From Alphaproteobacteria bacterium (GTDB taxonomy: Bacteria; Pseudomonadota; Alphaproteobacteria; UBA6615): a DNA stretch of 6,565 nt. Where the stretch lies: NCBI GenBank assembly GCA_017643325.1, contig JAEPNS010000195.1, positions 1 to 6,565 on the forward strand, in the 5' to 3' direction. The first letter of the stretch is position 1. Each line of letters begins with the position of its first letter. Below the pieces are notes generated by a model, which saw only the letters and a list, made by a program, of their open reading frames with translations, searched no databases and was not told the DNA's origin. The translations under genes and the position numbers were made by a program. Shown in pieces: positions 1-6,088 of this stretch.

Positions 1-627
1 TGGGACCAGAAGGAGATCGTCTCCTATATCGATAGCGAGCCGCGCGTGCTGCGCCCCCTCAACTACTCGACGGTGATGCCCGGGCGCGGCGCGTCGGTGA
101 TCGAAATCCACGACGGGCGCAAGGTTCTCGTCGTGAACGTGATGTGCCGCCTGTTCATGGAATTGCTCGACGATCCGTTCGGCGCGCTCGACCGCACATT
201 GGACGCGCATCCGCTCGGCGGTGCCGTCGATGCCGTGCTTGTCGATGTTCACGGCGAGGCGACGTCGGAGAAGGCGGCGCTCGCCCATATTGCCGACGGA
301 CGCGCCAGCATGGTCGTCGGCACCCACACCCACGTGCCGACCGCTGACACACAGCTCTTGCCCGGCGGGACCGCCTTCCAGTCGGATGCCGGTATGTGCG
401 GCGACTACGATTCGGTGATCGGCATGCAGAAGGATGTGGCCATCGCCCGGTTCCGCAGCAAGCTGGTGTCGGAGCGGCTGTCGCCGGCCACCGGTCCGGC
501 GAGCCTGTGCGCGCTGTATGTGGAGACCGACGACGCGACCGGCCTTGCCGCCCGTGCGGCGCCGATCGTTCTCGGCGGGCGCCTGCGCCCTGCCTGGCCG
601 GACTTCCTGCCGCCGCGCGGGGCATGA
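1..627 (+). CDS. TIGR00282/YmdB-family metallophosphoesterase, 3' part (5' end outside window)
   Basis: Frame 1 is open from the first base to a TGA, giving 208 residues with no start inside the window. The fragment opens W-D-Q-K-E-I, the sequence that follows the family's G-N-H-x motif, so about 65-70 N-terminal residues (including the first metal ligands Asp, Glu and Asn) lie upstream; full-length members are about 265-275 aa. Visible motifs are V-D-V-H-G-E-A at residues 81-87, G-T-H-T-H-V at 108-113 with the two late metal-binding histidines, and the family signature D-A-G-M-C-G-D-Y-D-S-V-I-G-M. Family knowledge: these are cytoplasmic two-metal phosphodiesterases; Bacillus YmdB hydrolyses cyclic nucleotides such as 2',3'-cAMP and influences RNA turnover and multicellular behaviour. 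Substrate in this organism is unknown. It precedes yebC, a frequent arrangement in alphaproteobacteria. The internal ATG at 46 is not the true start, because conserved sequence continues upstream of it. Confidence 0.93.
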   Translation, partial: WDQKEIVSYIDSEPRVLRPLNYSTVMPGRGASVIEIHDGRKVLVVNVMCRLFMELLDDPFGALDRTLDAHPLGGAVDAVLVDVHGEATSEKAALAHIADGRASMVVGTHTHVPTADTQLLPGGTAFQSDAGMCGDYDSVIGMQKDVAIARFRSKLVSERLSPATGPASLCALYVETDDATGLAARAAPIVLGGRLRPAWPDFLPPRGA

Positions 628-771
628 CGCGCACGAATTCGGGGCTTCTCGACGCGGGCGGGAATCCGCTAAACCGGGGGCGCGAGGCGGGTTGTGGCGT
701 TGAAACGGTGCCCGGTCCGGGCCATTTGCGTGCTTTCAGGGTTTCGACAGAGATTTCGGAGTGAGCGGGAC
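628..771. other. Intergenic gap upstream of yebC; possible weak promoter and operator-like palindrome
   Basis: This 144-bp gap holds no convincing gene. A TTGAAA at 700-705 resembles a -35 box, but the segment 17 nt downstream (723-728, CATTTG) is a poor -10 box. Between them lies a perfect 13-bp inverted repeat, GCCCGG-T-CCGGGC (710-722), a possible protein-binding site or short hairpin. In DNA this GC-rich a 6-bp inverted repeat can easily arise by chance. The gap is long enough for yebC to have its own promoter. Confidence 0.25.
758..761 (+). promoter_or_regulatory. Ribosome binding site of yebC
   Basis: GGAG lies 10 nt upstream of the ATG at 772, with a further purine-rich stretch (GCGGGA) just before the start codon. 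This supports the 772 start over the in-frame GTG at 694, which would add 26 residues not found in the family. Confidence 0.55.
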
Positions 772-1518
772 ATGGCAGGCCATTCCCAATTCAAGAACAT
801 CATGCACCGCAAGGGTGCGCAGGACGCCAAGCGCGCGAAGGCCTTCGCGAAGCTGGCGCGCGAGATCGAGGTGGCGGCCCGTTCGAGCCCGGACCCCGAC
901 CAGAACCCGCGCCTGCGCACCGCGATCGCCACGGCGCGCGGCCAGAACATGCCGAACGACCGCATCAACCGCGCGATCGAGAAGGCGACCGGCGGCGGCG
1001 AGGGCGACAACTACGAGGAGGTCCGCTACGAGGGCTACGGCCCGGGCGGGGTCGCGGTTATCGTTGAGGCGCTGACCGACAACCGCAACCGTACGGCGTC
1101 CGAAGTACGCTCGGCCTTCTCCAAGCATGGCGGCAATCTGGGCGAAACCAACAGCGTCTCGTTCATGTTCGACCAGGTGGGCGAGGTTGTCTATCCGGCC
1201 GACGCGGCCAGCGCGGACGAGATGTTCGAAGGCGCGCTGGAAGCCGGCGCGGCCGATGTTGCGAGCAGCGAGGCGACCCACGAGATCACCTGTGCGCCCG
1301 AAGATTTCGGACAGGTCGTGGAGACGCTCACGGAAAAGTTCGGCCAGCCGGAATCGGCAGGCCTGACCTGGAGGCCTCAGACGACGGTCGACCTCAATGC
1401 CGATTCCGCTCGCACGGTCCTCAAGCTCATCGACGTGCTTGACGAGAGCGACGACGTCCAGCGAGTGGCAGCCAACTTCGAGGTGAGCGACGACGTGATG
1501 GCGGAGCTGACGGACTGA
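772..1518 (+). CDS. yebC: YebC/PmpR family protein (TACO1-related)
   Basis: The 248-residue product is complete and has the usual family length of about 240-250. It begins with the near-invariant M-A-G-H-S-x-F-K-N-I-x-H-R-K at residues 1-14, followed by the basic K-x-A-K-x-F-x-K-L helix and the conserved G-x-N-M-P-N-D-R-I-x-R-A-I block near residues 58-70. Further signatures are Y-E-G-Y-G-P-G-G (about 87-94), the stretch L-T-D-N-R-N-R-T, and G-N-L-G near 122-125. Family knowledge: YebC proteins are cytoplasmic. Some were described as DNA-binding regulators (PmpR), while TACO1 and recent bacterial work support a role on the ribosome, easing stalls at proline-rich stretches. Which role dominates here cannot be read from sequence. 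A ruvC start follows after 2 nt, the classical yebC-ruvC pairing. Confidence 0.96.
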   Translation: MAGHSQFKNIMHRKGAQDAKRAKAFAKLAREIEVAARSSPDPDQNPRLRTAIATARGQNMPNDRINRAIEKATGGGEGDNYEEVRYEGYGPGGVAVIVEALTDNRNRTASEVRSAFSKHGGNLGETNSVSFMFDQVGEVVYPADAASADEMFEGALEAGAADVASSEATHEITCAPEDFGQVVETLTEKFGQPESAGLTWRPQTTVDLNADSARTVLKLIDVLDESDDVQRVAANFEVSDDVMAELTD

Positions 1519-1520
1519 CC

Positions 1521-1667
1521 ATGCGGCTGATCGGCGTCGATCCGGGCCTGCGCTTCACGGGCTGGGGCATCGTCGATGCCGAGGACAACCGTCTCCGTCA
1601 TGTCGCGAACGGGGTGATCCGTTCCGGTTCGGGTGAACTGGCCCAGCGCCTGAAACGGCTCCACGGC
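1521..1667 (+). pseudogene. ruvC: ruvC 5' remnant (Holliday junction endonuclease, truncated)
   Basis: About 48 codons of ruvC survive in the normal position directly after yebC. RuvC is a dimeric nuclease that resolves Holliday junctions together with RuvAB and is normally about 160-175 aa. Asp7 (in V-D-P-G), the first of four catalytic acids, is present. The counterparts of E. coli Glu66, Asp138 and Asp141 are absent because the sequence changes to a transporter after L-H at residues 47-48, where RuvC would be expected to continue roughly as D-G-L. No ruvA or ruvB follows. Either the gene is destroyed here or two unrelated sequences have been joined. Confidence 0.85.
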
Positions 1668-2459
1668 CTCGATCTGCCCCTGTGGGAGCGCTACGGGAAC
1701 TGGCTGGGTGCCGCTCTGGGTGGGGATTTCGGCTATTCGCGGACCTACAACCGGCCGGTCATGGACATCCTGCTGCCGCGCCTCGGCAACACCGTCATCC
1801 TGCTCGGGCTGAGCTCGCTGCTCGCGATCCTGATCGCGATCCCGCTTGGCGTGATCGCGGCCACTCGCCCCCAGTCGCCGCTGGACGGGGCGATCAACCT
1901 GTTCTGCTTCGCCGGAATCTCGGTACCGCCTTTCTGGCTGGCACTGGTGTTCATACTCGTCTTCGCGGTGTCGCTCGGCTGGCTGCCCGCCGGCGGCATG
2001 GGCGCGCCGGGGGAGAGCCTGTTCGCTCGGCTCGAGTTCCTTGTGTTGCCGGTCGTCACGCTCACCATCGCGAGCATGGCCAGCTACACCCGCTTCGCCC
2101 GCGCCGCGATGATCGAGGTGCTGCGCCAGGACTATATCCGCACAGCCCGCGCCAAGGGCCTCAGCGGGCGCCGAACGCTGTTCGGCCACGGATTGCGAAA
2201 CGCGATGCTGCCGCTGACCACGATCATCGCACTCGATTTCGGCTCACTCTTTTCCGGCGCGCTGATCACCGAGACCATGTTCGGCTATCTCGGCATGGGG
2301 AAATTGATCTACGATTCCATCCTCGGCAATGACTTCAACGTCGCACTCGTCGGGCTATTGCTGGCCACGCTGGTTGTGCTGATCGGGAACTTCCTTGCCG
2401 ACATTGCCTACGCCGTGCTCGACCCACGCATCTCTTTCCGGACGCTGGAGGCCGCATGA
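1521..2459 (+). CDS. Chimeric ORF: RuvC N-terminus fused in frame to a truncated DppB/OppB-type ABC permease
   Basis: The 312-residue ORF starts 2 nt after yebC. Residues 1-48 are plainly RuvC (M-R-L-I-G-V-D-P-G-L-R-F-T-G-W-G, then G-V-I-R-S, then A-Q-R-L-K-R-L-H). From about residue 49 the sequence is a dipeptide-type permease: G-L-D-L-P-L-W-E-R-Y, then G-G-D-F-G-Y-S, matching the region after the first helix of DppB. Membrane segments follow at about 90-114, 124-155, 171-190, 232-250 and 272-298. The EAA loop that contacts the ATPase is at 199-230 (D-Y-I-R-T-A-R-A-K-G-L, then R-N-A-M-L-P). DppB proteins are usually 305-340 aa; here about 70 N-terminal residues, including helix 1, are missing. 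The ORF overlaps the dppC-like gene by ATGA, so the permease part sits in its normal operon. As encoded, neither half should work. The fusion may be an assembly artefact. Confidence 0.85.
   Translation: MRLIGVDPGLRFTGWGIVDAEDNRLRHVANGVIRSGSGELAQRLKRLHGLDLPLWERYGNWLGAALGGDFGYSRTYNRPVMDILLPRLGNTVILLGLSSLLAILIAIPLGVIAATRPQSPLDGAINLFCFAGISVPPFWLALVFILVFAVSLGWLPAGGMGAPGESLFARLEFLVLPVVTLTIASMASYTRFARAAMIEVLRQDYIRTARAKGLSGRRTLFGHGLRNAMLPLTTIIALDFGSLFSGALITETMFGYLGMGKLIYDSILGNDFNVALVGLLLATLVVLIGNFLADIAYAVLDPRISFRTLEAA
1662..1680. other. RuvC/DppB breakpoint
   Basis: Homology changes within the codons for H-G-L-D-L-P-L. Upstream reads as RuvC up to about 1664; downstream reads as DppB from about 1665-1668, where L-G-L-D-x-P-x-W is the family pattern. 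The residues G-L could belong to either parent (RuvC D-G-L, permease L-G-L), so a few bases of microhomology at GGCCTC are plausible. No transposon end, long repeat or frameshift is visible, and the reading frame is kept. Confidence 0.7.
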
Positions 2460-3382
2460 CGGCCATTGATGCCGACACCGCCCCGGAGATCGCCGGAAAG
2501 CACCTGTACTGGTCGCGCCTGCGCGCCAACCGGGCGGCGATGGCGAGCGCAGCCGTGCTCGCCACGATCGTCCTGCTGTCATTGCTCGCACCGGTCTTCG
2601 AATCCCTATTGGGCGTCAGCGCCACACGGACCGACCTTTTCAACCAGTACGCGCCGCCAGACGCGGCCCATTGGCTCGGCACCGACGAAGCCGGGCGCGA
2701 TGTTTTTACGCGGCTGCTCTATGGCGGACGGATCTCGCTCCTGGTCGGGCTGGTCGCAGCCGTCGGCGCGGCGGTGATCGGTACCACCATCGGCCTCATC
2801 GCCGGCTATCACGGCGGCTGGCTCGACAGTGTCCTCATGCGCTCGACGGATGGCGTGATCGCCCTGCCGCTCCTGCCTTTGCTGATCGTGCTCGCCGCCA
2901 TCGACCTGACCAAGCTCGGTGTGCCCGACGGACTTGCGAACTCGGAAATGGCGAGCCTCTACCGGATCGTGTTCATCATCGCGATCGTTGGCTGGACGAC
3001 GGTCGCCCGGCTCGTTCGCGCGGCCACACTCTCCGTGCGAACCCGCGAGTTCGTCCGCGCCGCCGAGGCCATGGGCGCGCGCTCCAGCGTCATTATGTTA
3101 CGCCATATCCTGCCGAACGTGGTCTCACCGATCGTCGTGGCGACCACATTGTCCATCGGATCGGTGATCCTGCTGGAGTCGGTGCTGAGCTTCCTCGGTC
3201 TTGGCATCCAGCCGCCGGTCCCGAGCTGGGGCAACATGCTCACCAACGCCCAGGAACTCGCGACCCGCGCGCCTGCGCTTGCTATCTGGCCGGGCGCGAT
3301 CATCTTTATGACCGTGATGGCCTTCAACTTCCTCGGCGACGGCCTGCAGGACGCCCTCGACCCCCGCGCAACCCGGCGATAG
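2456..3382 (+). CDS. DppC/OppC-type ABC transporter permease (peptide/nickel family)
   Basis: The complete 308-residue protein is close to the usual family length of about 290-310. A cytoplasmic N-terminus leads into helix 1 (about 28-50). The characteristic periplasmic motif H-W-L-G-T-D-E-A-G-R-D-V-F-T-R follows at 72-86, then L-Y-G-G-R-I-S-L and helices at about 95-117, 133-150, 170-190, 222-245 and 275-296. The EAA loop, which docks on the ATPase, is at 199-221 (E-F-V-R-A-A-E-A-M-G-A, ending L-P-N). The conserved G-L-G-I-Q-P-P-V-P-S-W-G-N-M-L is at 248-262. Its ATG overlaps the TGA of the preceding permease (ATGA), which indicates translational coupling and a heterodimeric inner-membrane channel. 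Neither the two ATPases (DppD/F type) nor the periplasmic binding protein are in the window, so the substrate (peptide, nickel, opine or glycan fragment) cannot be named. Confidence 0.95.
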   Translation: MTAIDADTAPEIAGKHLYWSRLRANRAAMASAAVLATIVLLSLLAPVFESLLGVSATRTDLFNQYAPPDAAHWLGTDEAGRDVFTRLLYGGRISLLVGLVAAVGAAVIGTTIGLIAGYHGGWLDSVLMRSTDGVIALPLLPLLIVLAAIDLTKLGVPDGLANSEMASLYRIVFIIAIVGWTTVARLVRAATLSVRTREFVRAAEAMGARSSVIMLRHILPNVVSPIVVATTLSIGSVILLESVLSFLGLGIQPPVPSWGNMLTNAQELATRAPALAIWPGAIIFMTVMAFNFLGDGLQDALDPRATRR

Positions 3383-3386
3383 CGGC

Positions 3387-4067
3387 ATGCATTTTATTGG
3401 CCTCGCGATCCTCTTCGCAGCCCTCGTCTTCGGGCCCAGCCTGTGGACCCGCTGGACCATGGCGCGCCATGCCGACGACAGGCCGGACTTCCCGGGTACC
3501 GGCGGAGAACTGGCCCGCCACCTGCTGGATGAAAGTGGCTTGCGCGAGGTGCGCGTCGAGGAAACCGACCGGGGCGACCACTACGATCCGCAGGACAAGG
3601 CGATCCGCCTGTCCCGCGACAACATGAACGGCCGCTCGCTGACGGCCGTCACGGTGGCCACTCACGAAGTCGGGCACGCGCTGCAGGACCGCGACGAATA
3701 CGGCCCCCTGCGCGCCCGCGCCGACATGGTGAAGTGGGCCGGGGGCATGCAGCGGATCGGCTCCGCCATCCTGTTCGGGTCCTTCTTCCTCGGCGCGGTC
3801 ACGCAATCGCCGGCGGTGGGCCTGCTGGTGGCGGGCGCCGGGATCGCGACCATGGCGAGCGCCGTGCTTGTGCACCTCATCACGCTGCCGGTCGAGTTCG
3901 ACGCGTCGTTCAACCGGGCGATGCCGATCCTCGACCGGGGCGGCTATCTGCCGCGCGGTGACATCCCCGCCGCCCGCTCGATCCTGCGCGCGGCCGCGAT
4001 GACGTACGTGGCGGGATCGCTGGCGAGCCTGTTCAACCTCGTGCGCTGGATTCGTTACCTGCGCTAG
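3387..4067 (+). CDS. YugP-type membrane zinc metallopeptidase (Zn_peptidase_2, PF04298-like)
   Basis: This 226-residue protein matches the roughly 225-residue length of Bacillus YugP. An N-terminal helix (about 2-19) is followed by a soluble region with G-G-E-L-A-R-H-L-L-D, then H-Y-D-P-Q-D-K-A-I-R-L-S. The zinc-binding motif H-E-V-G-H-A-L-Q follows at 93-100 (HExxH at 93-97), and hydrophobic segments lie at about 124-142, 145-166 and 203-219. The family motif L-P-V-E-F-D-A-S is at 167-174, where Glu170 is a candidate third zinc ligand. It is predicted to sit in the inner membrane and cleave unidentified proteins; the family has no well-established substrate. The ATG is 4 nt after the permease stop, so co-transcription with the ABC genes is likely although the ribosome binding site is weak. 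The gene ends one base from the convergent vWA gene. Confidence 0.9.
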   Translation: MHFIGLAILFAALVFGPSLWTRWTMARHADDRPDFPGTGGELARHLLDESGLREVRVEETDRGDHYDPQDKAIRLSRDNMNGRSLTAVTVATHEVGHALQDRDEYGPLRARADMVKWAGGMQRIGSAILFGSFFLGAVTQSPAVGLLVAGAGIATMASAVLVHLITLPVEFDASFNRAMPILDRGGYLPRGDIPAARSILRAAAMTYVAGSLASLFNLVRWIRYLR

Positions 4068-4076
4068 CTCAGCGCA
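4060..4076. terminator. Possible hairpin between convergent genes, no U tract
   Basis: TGCGCT (4060-4065) pairs with AGCGCA (4071-4076) around a 5-nt loop, centred on the two adjacent stop codons. The symmetry would give the same hairpin in both transcripts. The stem is short and neither strand has a following T run, so it is at best a weak bidirectional pause or terminator. Confidence 0.25.
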
Positions 4077-5025
4077 CCGGCAGGGCGATGAAGGTCCCGT
4101 TGTTCTGCCGCGTCACCTCGCGCATCAGCGTCTCGAACCGGCCTGCGTTTGAAATCGACAGGAAGCCGACCGCATGCACCCGGGCCTTTGGCCTGCCTGT
4201 CACCCGGTTGCGATTGAGGTTCGTGAGCGTGCGGATCACGGCGTCGTAGGACGAACCGGTGTAGTCATCGCCAAAGATGTAGATCGACGTCTTCTCGCCC
4301 GGCCGCACGTAGCGCTTCAGGGCCACCTCGAGCCCCTCGACCGGGCTGGAGTTGGACGTGCTCTGCCAGCTCCTGAAGAGCCGGATCACGCTTTCCCGGC
4401 GCTGGGGCGTATCGGGGATCCATCGGCCTTGATACCCGCTCAGCAGGTGTAGTCCGTTGTCGTTCAGGATCTGGAAGCCCTTTATGCGCGGGTGGATGCG
4501 GATGATGTTTTCGAGCTCACGGGTCACCCGGCCCCAGATCGACTGCATGCTGCCGGACGTGTCGACAATAAACACCACATAGTCCGCGTCGACCGGAACA
4601 CCCCCGACCTCTTCGTCGCGCGTCGTCGCGTCGCCGGTAGTGATCGTCGCGCGCTCCTGGTCCTGAAGGGATCGCTCGACCTGTTCGAGGCCGGCGACCT
4701 CGCGCCTGAGCTTGGCGGCTTCTTCCTCGGCCGCGCGCAGGGCCGCGCGCGCGTCGGCGGCGCGGGAACTCTCCCGGATCAGCCGCTCGGCCGCGTCCTC
4801 GGCCTCCCGGGTTTCGGCCTCCAGCGAGGATTCAAGCGCCGTGACCCGTGCCTCGGCTTCCAGCACGTCCTCCAGCAGCTGGCGCGACTGGGACGTGAAA
4901 TCGGGCAACACCGATTCGCCGAACGGCGAGATCAGCACCAAGAGGACGACGGCCCCAAACCCGCACGAGATCACGTCGAGAAACGACAGGTTGAAGATCT
5001 CGAAGTTTCGCTGTCGCTTTTTCAT
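4069..5025 (-). CDS. TolR/ExbD-like membrane anchor with coiled coil and vWA domain (second B-type subunit)
   Basis: The 318-residue protein has four parts. A positively charged N-terminus (M-K-K-R-Q-R) is followed by one membrane helix at about 11-33, starting F-N-L-S-F-L-D-V-I-S-C-G-F-G-A. A heptad-like region rich in Glu, Ala, Leu and Arg at about 46-125 is predicted coiled coil. A vWA domain runs from about 147 to the end, with the metal-site motif D-T-S-G-S-M at 155-160 after the strand Y-V-V-F-I-V. Asp17 sits where TolR, ExbD and MotB carry the ion-binding Asp. The MIDAS Thr is apparently replaced by Ser (S226-S227-P before V-E-G-L-E-V-A-L), and Asp253/254 in I-F-G-D-D could supply the last ligand. 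Charge predicts an N-in topology with the vWA domain in the periplasm. The start follows AGGGG (5028-5032), 10 nt after the upstream gene's stop. The physiological function is unknown. Confidence 0.88.
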   Translation of the reverse strand: MKKRQRNFEIFNLSFLDVISCGFGAVVLLVLISPFGESVLPDFTSQSRQLLEDVLEAEARVTALESSLEAETREAEDAAERLIRESSRAADARAALRAAEEEAAKLRREVAGLEQVERSLQDQERATITTGDATTRDEEVGGVPVDADYVVFIVDTSGSMQSIWGRVTRELENIIRIHPRIKGFQILNDNGLHLLSGYQGRWIPDTPQRRESVIRLFRSWQSTSNSSPVEGLEVALKRYVRPGEKTSIYIFGDDYTGSSYDAVIRTLTNLNRNRVTGRPKARVHAVGFLSISNAGRFETLMREVTRQNNGTFIALPVR

Positions 5026-5027
5026 CG

Positions 5028-5032
5028 CCCCT
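5028..5032 (-). promoter_or_regulatory. Ribosome binding site of the downstream vWA gene
   Basis: On the minus strand AGGGG sits 2 nt before the ATG at 5025. It is part of the longer purine-rich stretch GAGGCAGGGG, which begins inside the upstream stop codon. The close spacing suggests translational coupling. Confidence 0.5.
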
Positions 5033-5035
5033 GCC

Positions 5036-6088
5036 TCACGGCCAGCTCTCCGCCGGGCTGATCAGCAGGCCGTCGGTTGCCGCCGTCCAACGCCAGTAGA
5101 GGTGGGCGGCGTCGGGGTCACCCTCAATGGGCAACAGCACGACATTGACTTCGGCGTTCTTCACCGGCGCGTTGTTGACCGTGTGCGTGAACAGTCTGTT
5201 GCGGCACTCGCCCGAGATCGACGTCGACCCGCCCCACAGCGCGCTACAGCCCGAGAACGGGTTGAGGCTGCGGTAGCCCGAGTTGCCGGCGGTCGGCAGC
5301 CCGTCCGTGACGAGATAGATATCCGTCGGGCGGAAGGCGGCAGCAGCTTCCAGCGCAGCGGCAAGATTGGTTGGTCCCTCGGGAACCACCTGGTTCAAAC
5401 CGCCAAGTATCCTGCCGAGCGCGGCAGCGTCGGAGCCACCCGCATCGCCCAGAGACGTCGCCTTTTCCGCAAAGGAGATCATCCGCACATCGCTGTCGCG
5501 CGGCACGCGCGCAAGCAGCCAGCGCGCGACACGCAGCGTCCGCTGCCATTTCGGACCCGTCACTTTGGATGCGTCCGCCATGTTCTTGCGACGGATGATG
5601 TCGATCAGCGCTTCATCGGTCATCGAGGCGCTTGAATCCACGAGGATTGCAATGCGCGGCCCTTTAACCTGCATGCCGATGAGGTAGTTTTCCTCGCCGA
5701 CCTGTCGGTCCTCGACCACGTCAGTGTTGTCGACCGTCTCGGCGGTTTCGATGGTCTCTTGAAGGTCCTCGCGCCGCGTTTCCGATGCTGCGATCTGGGC
5801 GCGGGCCCGGGCAATCTCGGCCCGCGCACGCGCAAGCTCGCTCTCGAGTGCCTCGATCTCGCCCATGGTGGCGAGGCGGGCCCGCAGCGCCCCGACAACT
5901 TCGGCGCTGAGCAGTTCCTCGGACTGCTGCAGCCGATCGAGCTCGGCCGTCAGGCGTTCGCTCTCGACCGAAACGTTCTGCACATCATGGCGGACGAGCA
6001 TCAGCACGAGAATGATCGCGCCGAGCCCACAGGACATGACGTCCAGGAAGGCGAGGTTGAAGCCCTCGGCTGTCCGCCGGCGTCTCAG
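5036..6088 (-). CDS. TolR/ExbD-like membrane anchor with coiled coil and vWA domain (first B-type subunit), probable CTG start
   Basis: Read from CTG at 6088 the product is 350 residues. A basic N-terminus (R-R-R-R at 2-5) precedes a membrane helix at about 10-32, beginning F-N-L-A-F-L-D-V-M-S-C-G-L-G-A and closely matching its downstream paralogue. A long Glu/Arg/Ala coiled coil follows at about 42-122, then a vWA domain with I-L-V-D-S-S-A-S-M (MIDAS D151-S155), G-P-T-N-L (Thr240) and L-V-T-D-G-L-P-T (Asp262). The metal site therefore looks complete. An insertion after the last motif carries Cys281 and Cys295, a possible periplasmic disulfide. The ATG at 6037 would start in the middle of the helix after the key Asp16, so it is unlikely. 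No ATG, GTG or TTG lies in frame nearby upstream. The CTG overlaps the channel gene's TGA (CTGA) and follows GGAG by 5 nt. The cellular role is unknown; an ion-driven complex with its neighbours is inferred. Confidence 0.85.
   Translation of the reverse strand: MRRRRTAEGFNLAFLDVMSCGLGAIILVLMLVRHDVQNVSVESERLTAELDRLQQSEELLSAEVVGALRARLATMGEIEALESELARARAEIARARAQIAASETRREDLQETIETAETVDNTDVVEDRQVGEENYLIGMQVKGPRIAILVDSSASMTDEALIDIIRRKNMADASKVTGPKWQRTLRVARWLLARVPRDSDVRMISFAEKATSLGDAGGSDAAALGRILGGLNQVVPEGPTNLAAALEAAAAFRPTDIYLVTDGLPTAGNSGYRSLNPFSGCSALWGGSTSISGECRNRLFTHTVNNAPVKNAEVNVVLLPIEGDPDAAHLYWRWTAATDGLLISPAESWP

Noticed and set aside
694..771. N-terminal extension of yebC from the GTG at 694
   Set aside because: The added 26 residues are not part of the family, whereas M-A-G-H-S-x-F-K-N-I at 772 is the canonical start and has a GGAG upstream.
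1377..2189. Long minus-strand ORF (270 codons) opposite yebC, the chimera and the permease
   Set aside because: Composition is the Arg/Gln/Glu/Asp/Ala-rich pattern of an antisense shadow, with no recognisable domain; the plus strand holds clear family members.
1760..2459. Separate permease gene starting at the internal ATG at 1761 (M-D-I-L-L-P-R)
   Set aside because: Permease homology already begins near 1665 (L-D-L-P-L-W, G-D-F-G-Y-S) in the same frame, so this ATG is internal to the truncated gene.
2671..3627. Plus-strand ORF (318 codons) in another frame across the dppC-like and peptidase genes
   Set aside because: It is Arg/Pro/Ala-rich shadow sequence crossing the boundary of two well-supported genes, with no known motif.
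4492..5635. Plus-strand ORFs (189 and 307 codons) opposite the two vWA genes
   Set aside because: They are antisense to clear coiled-coil and vWA coding sequence and are low-complexity Ser/Arg/Ala shadows.
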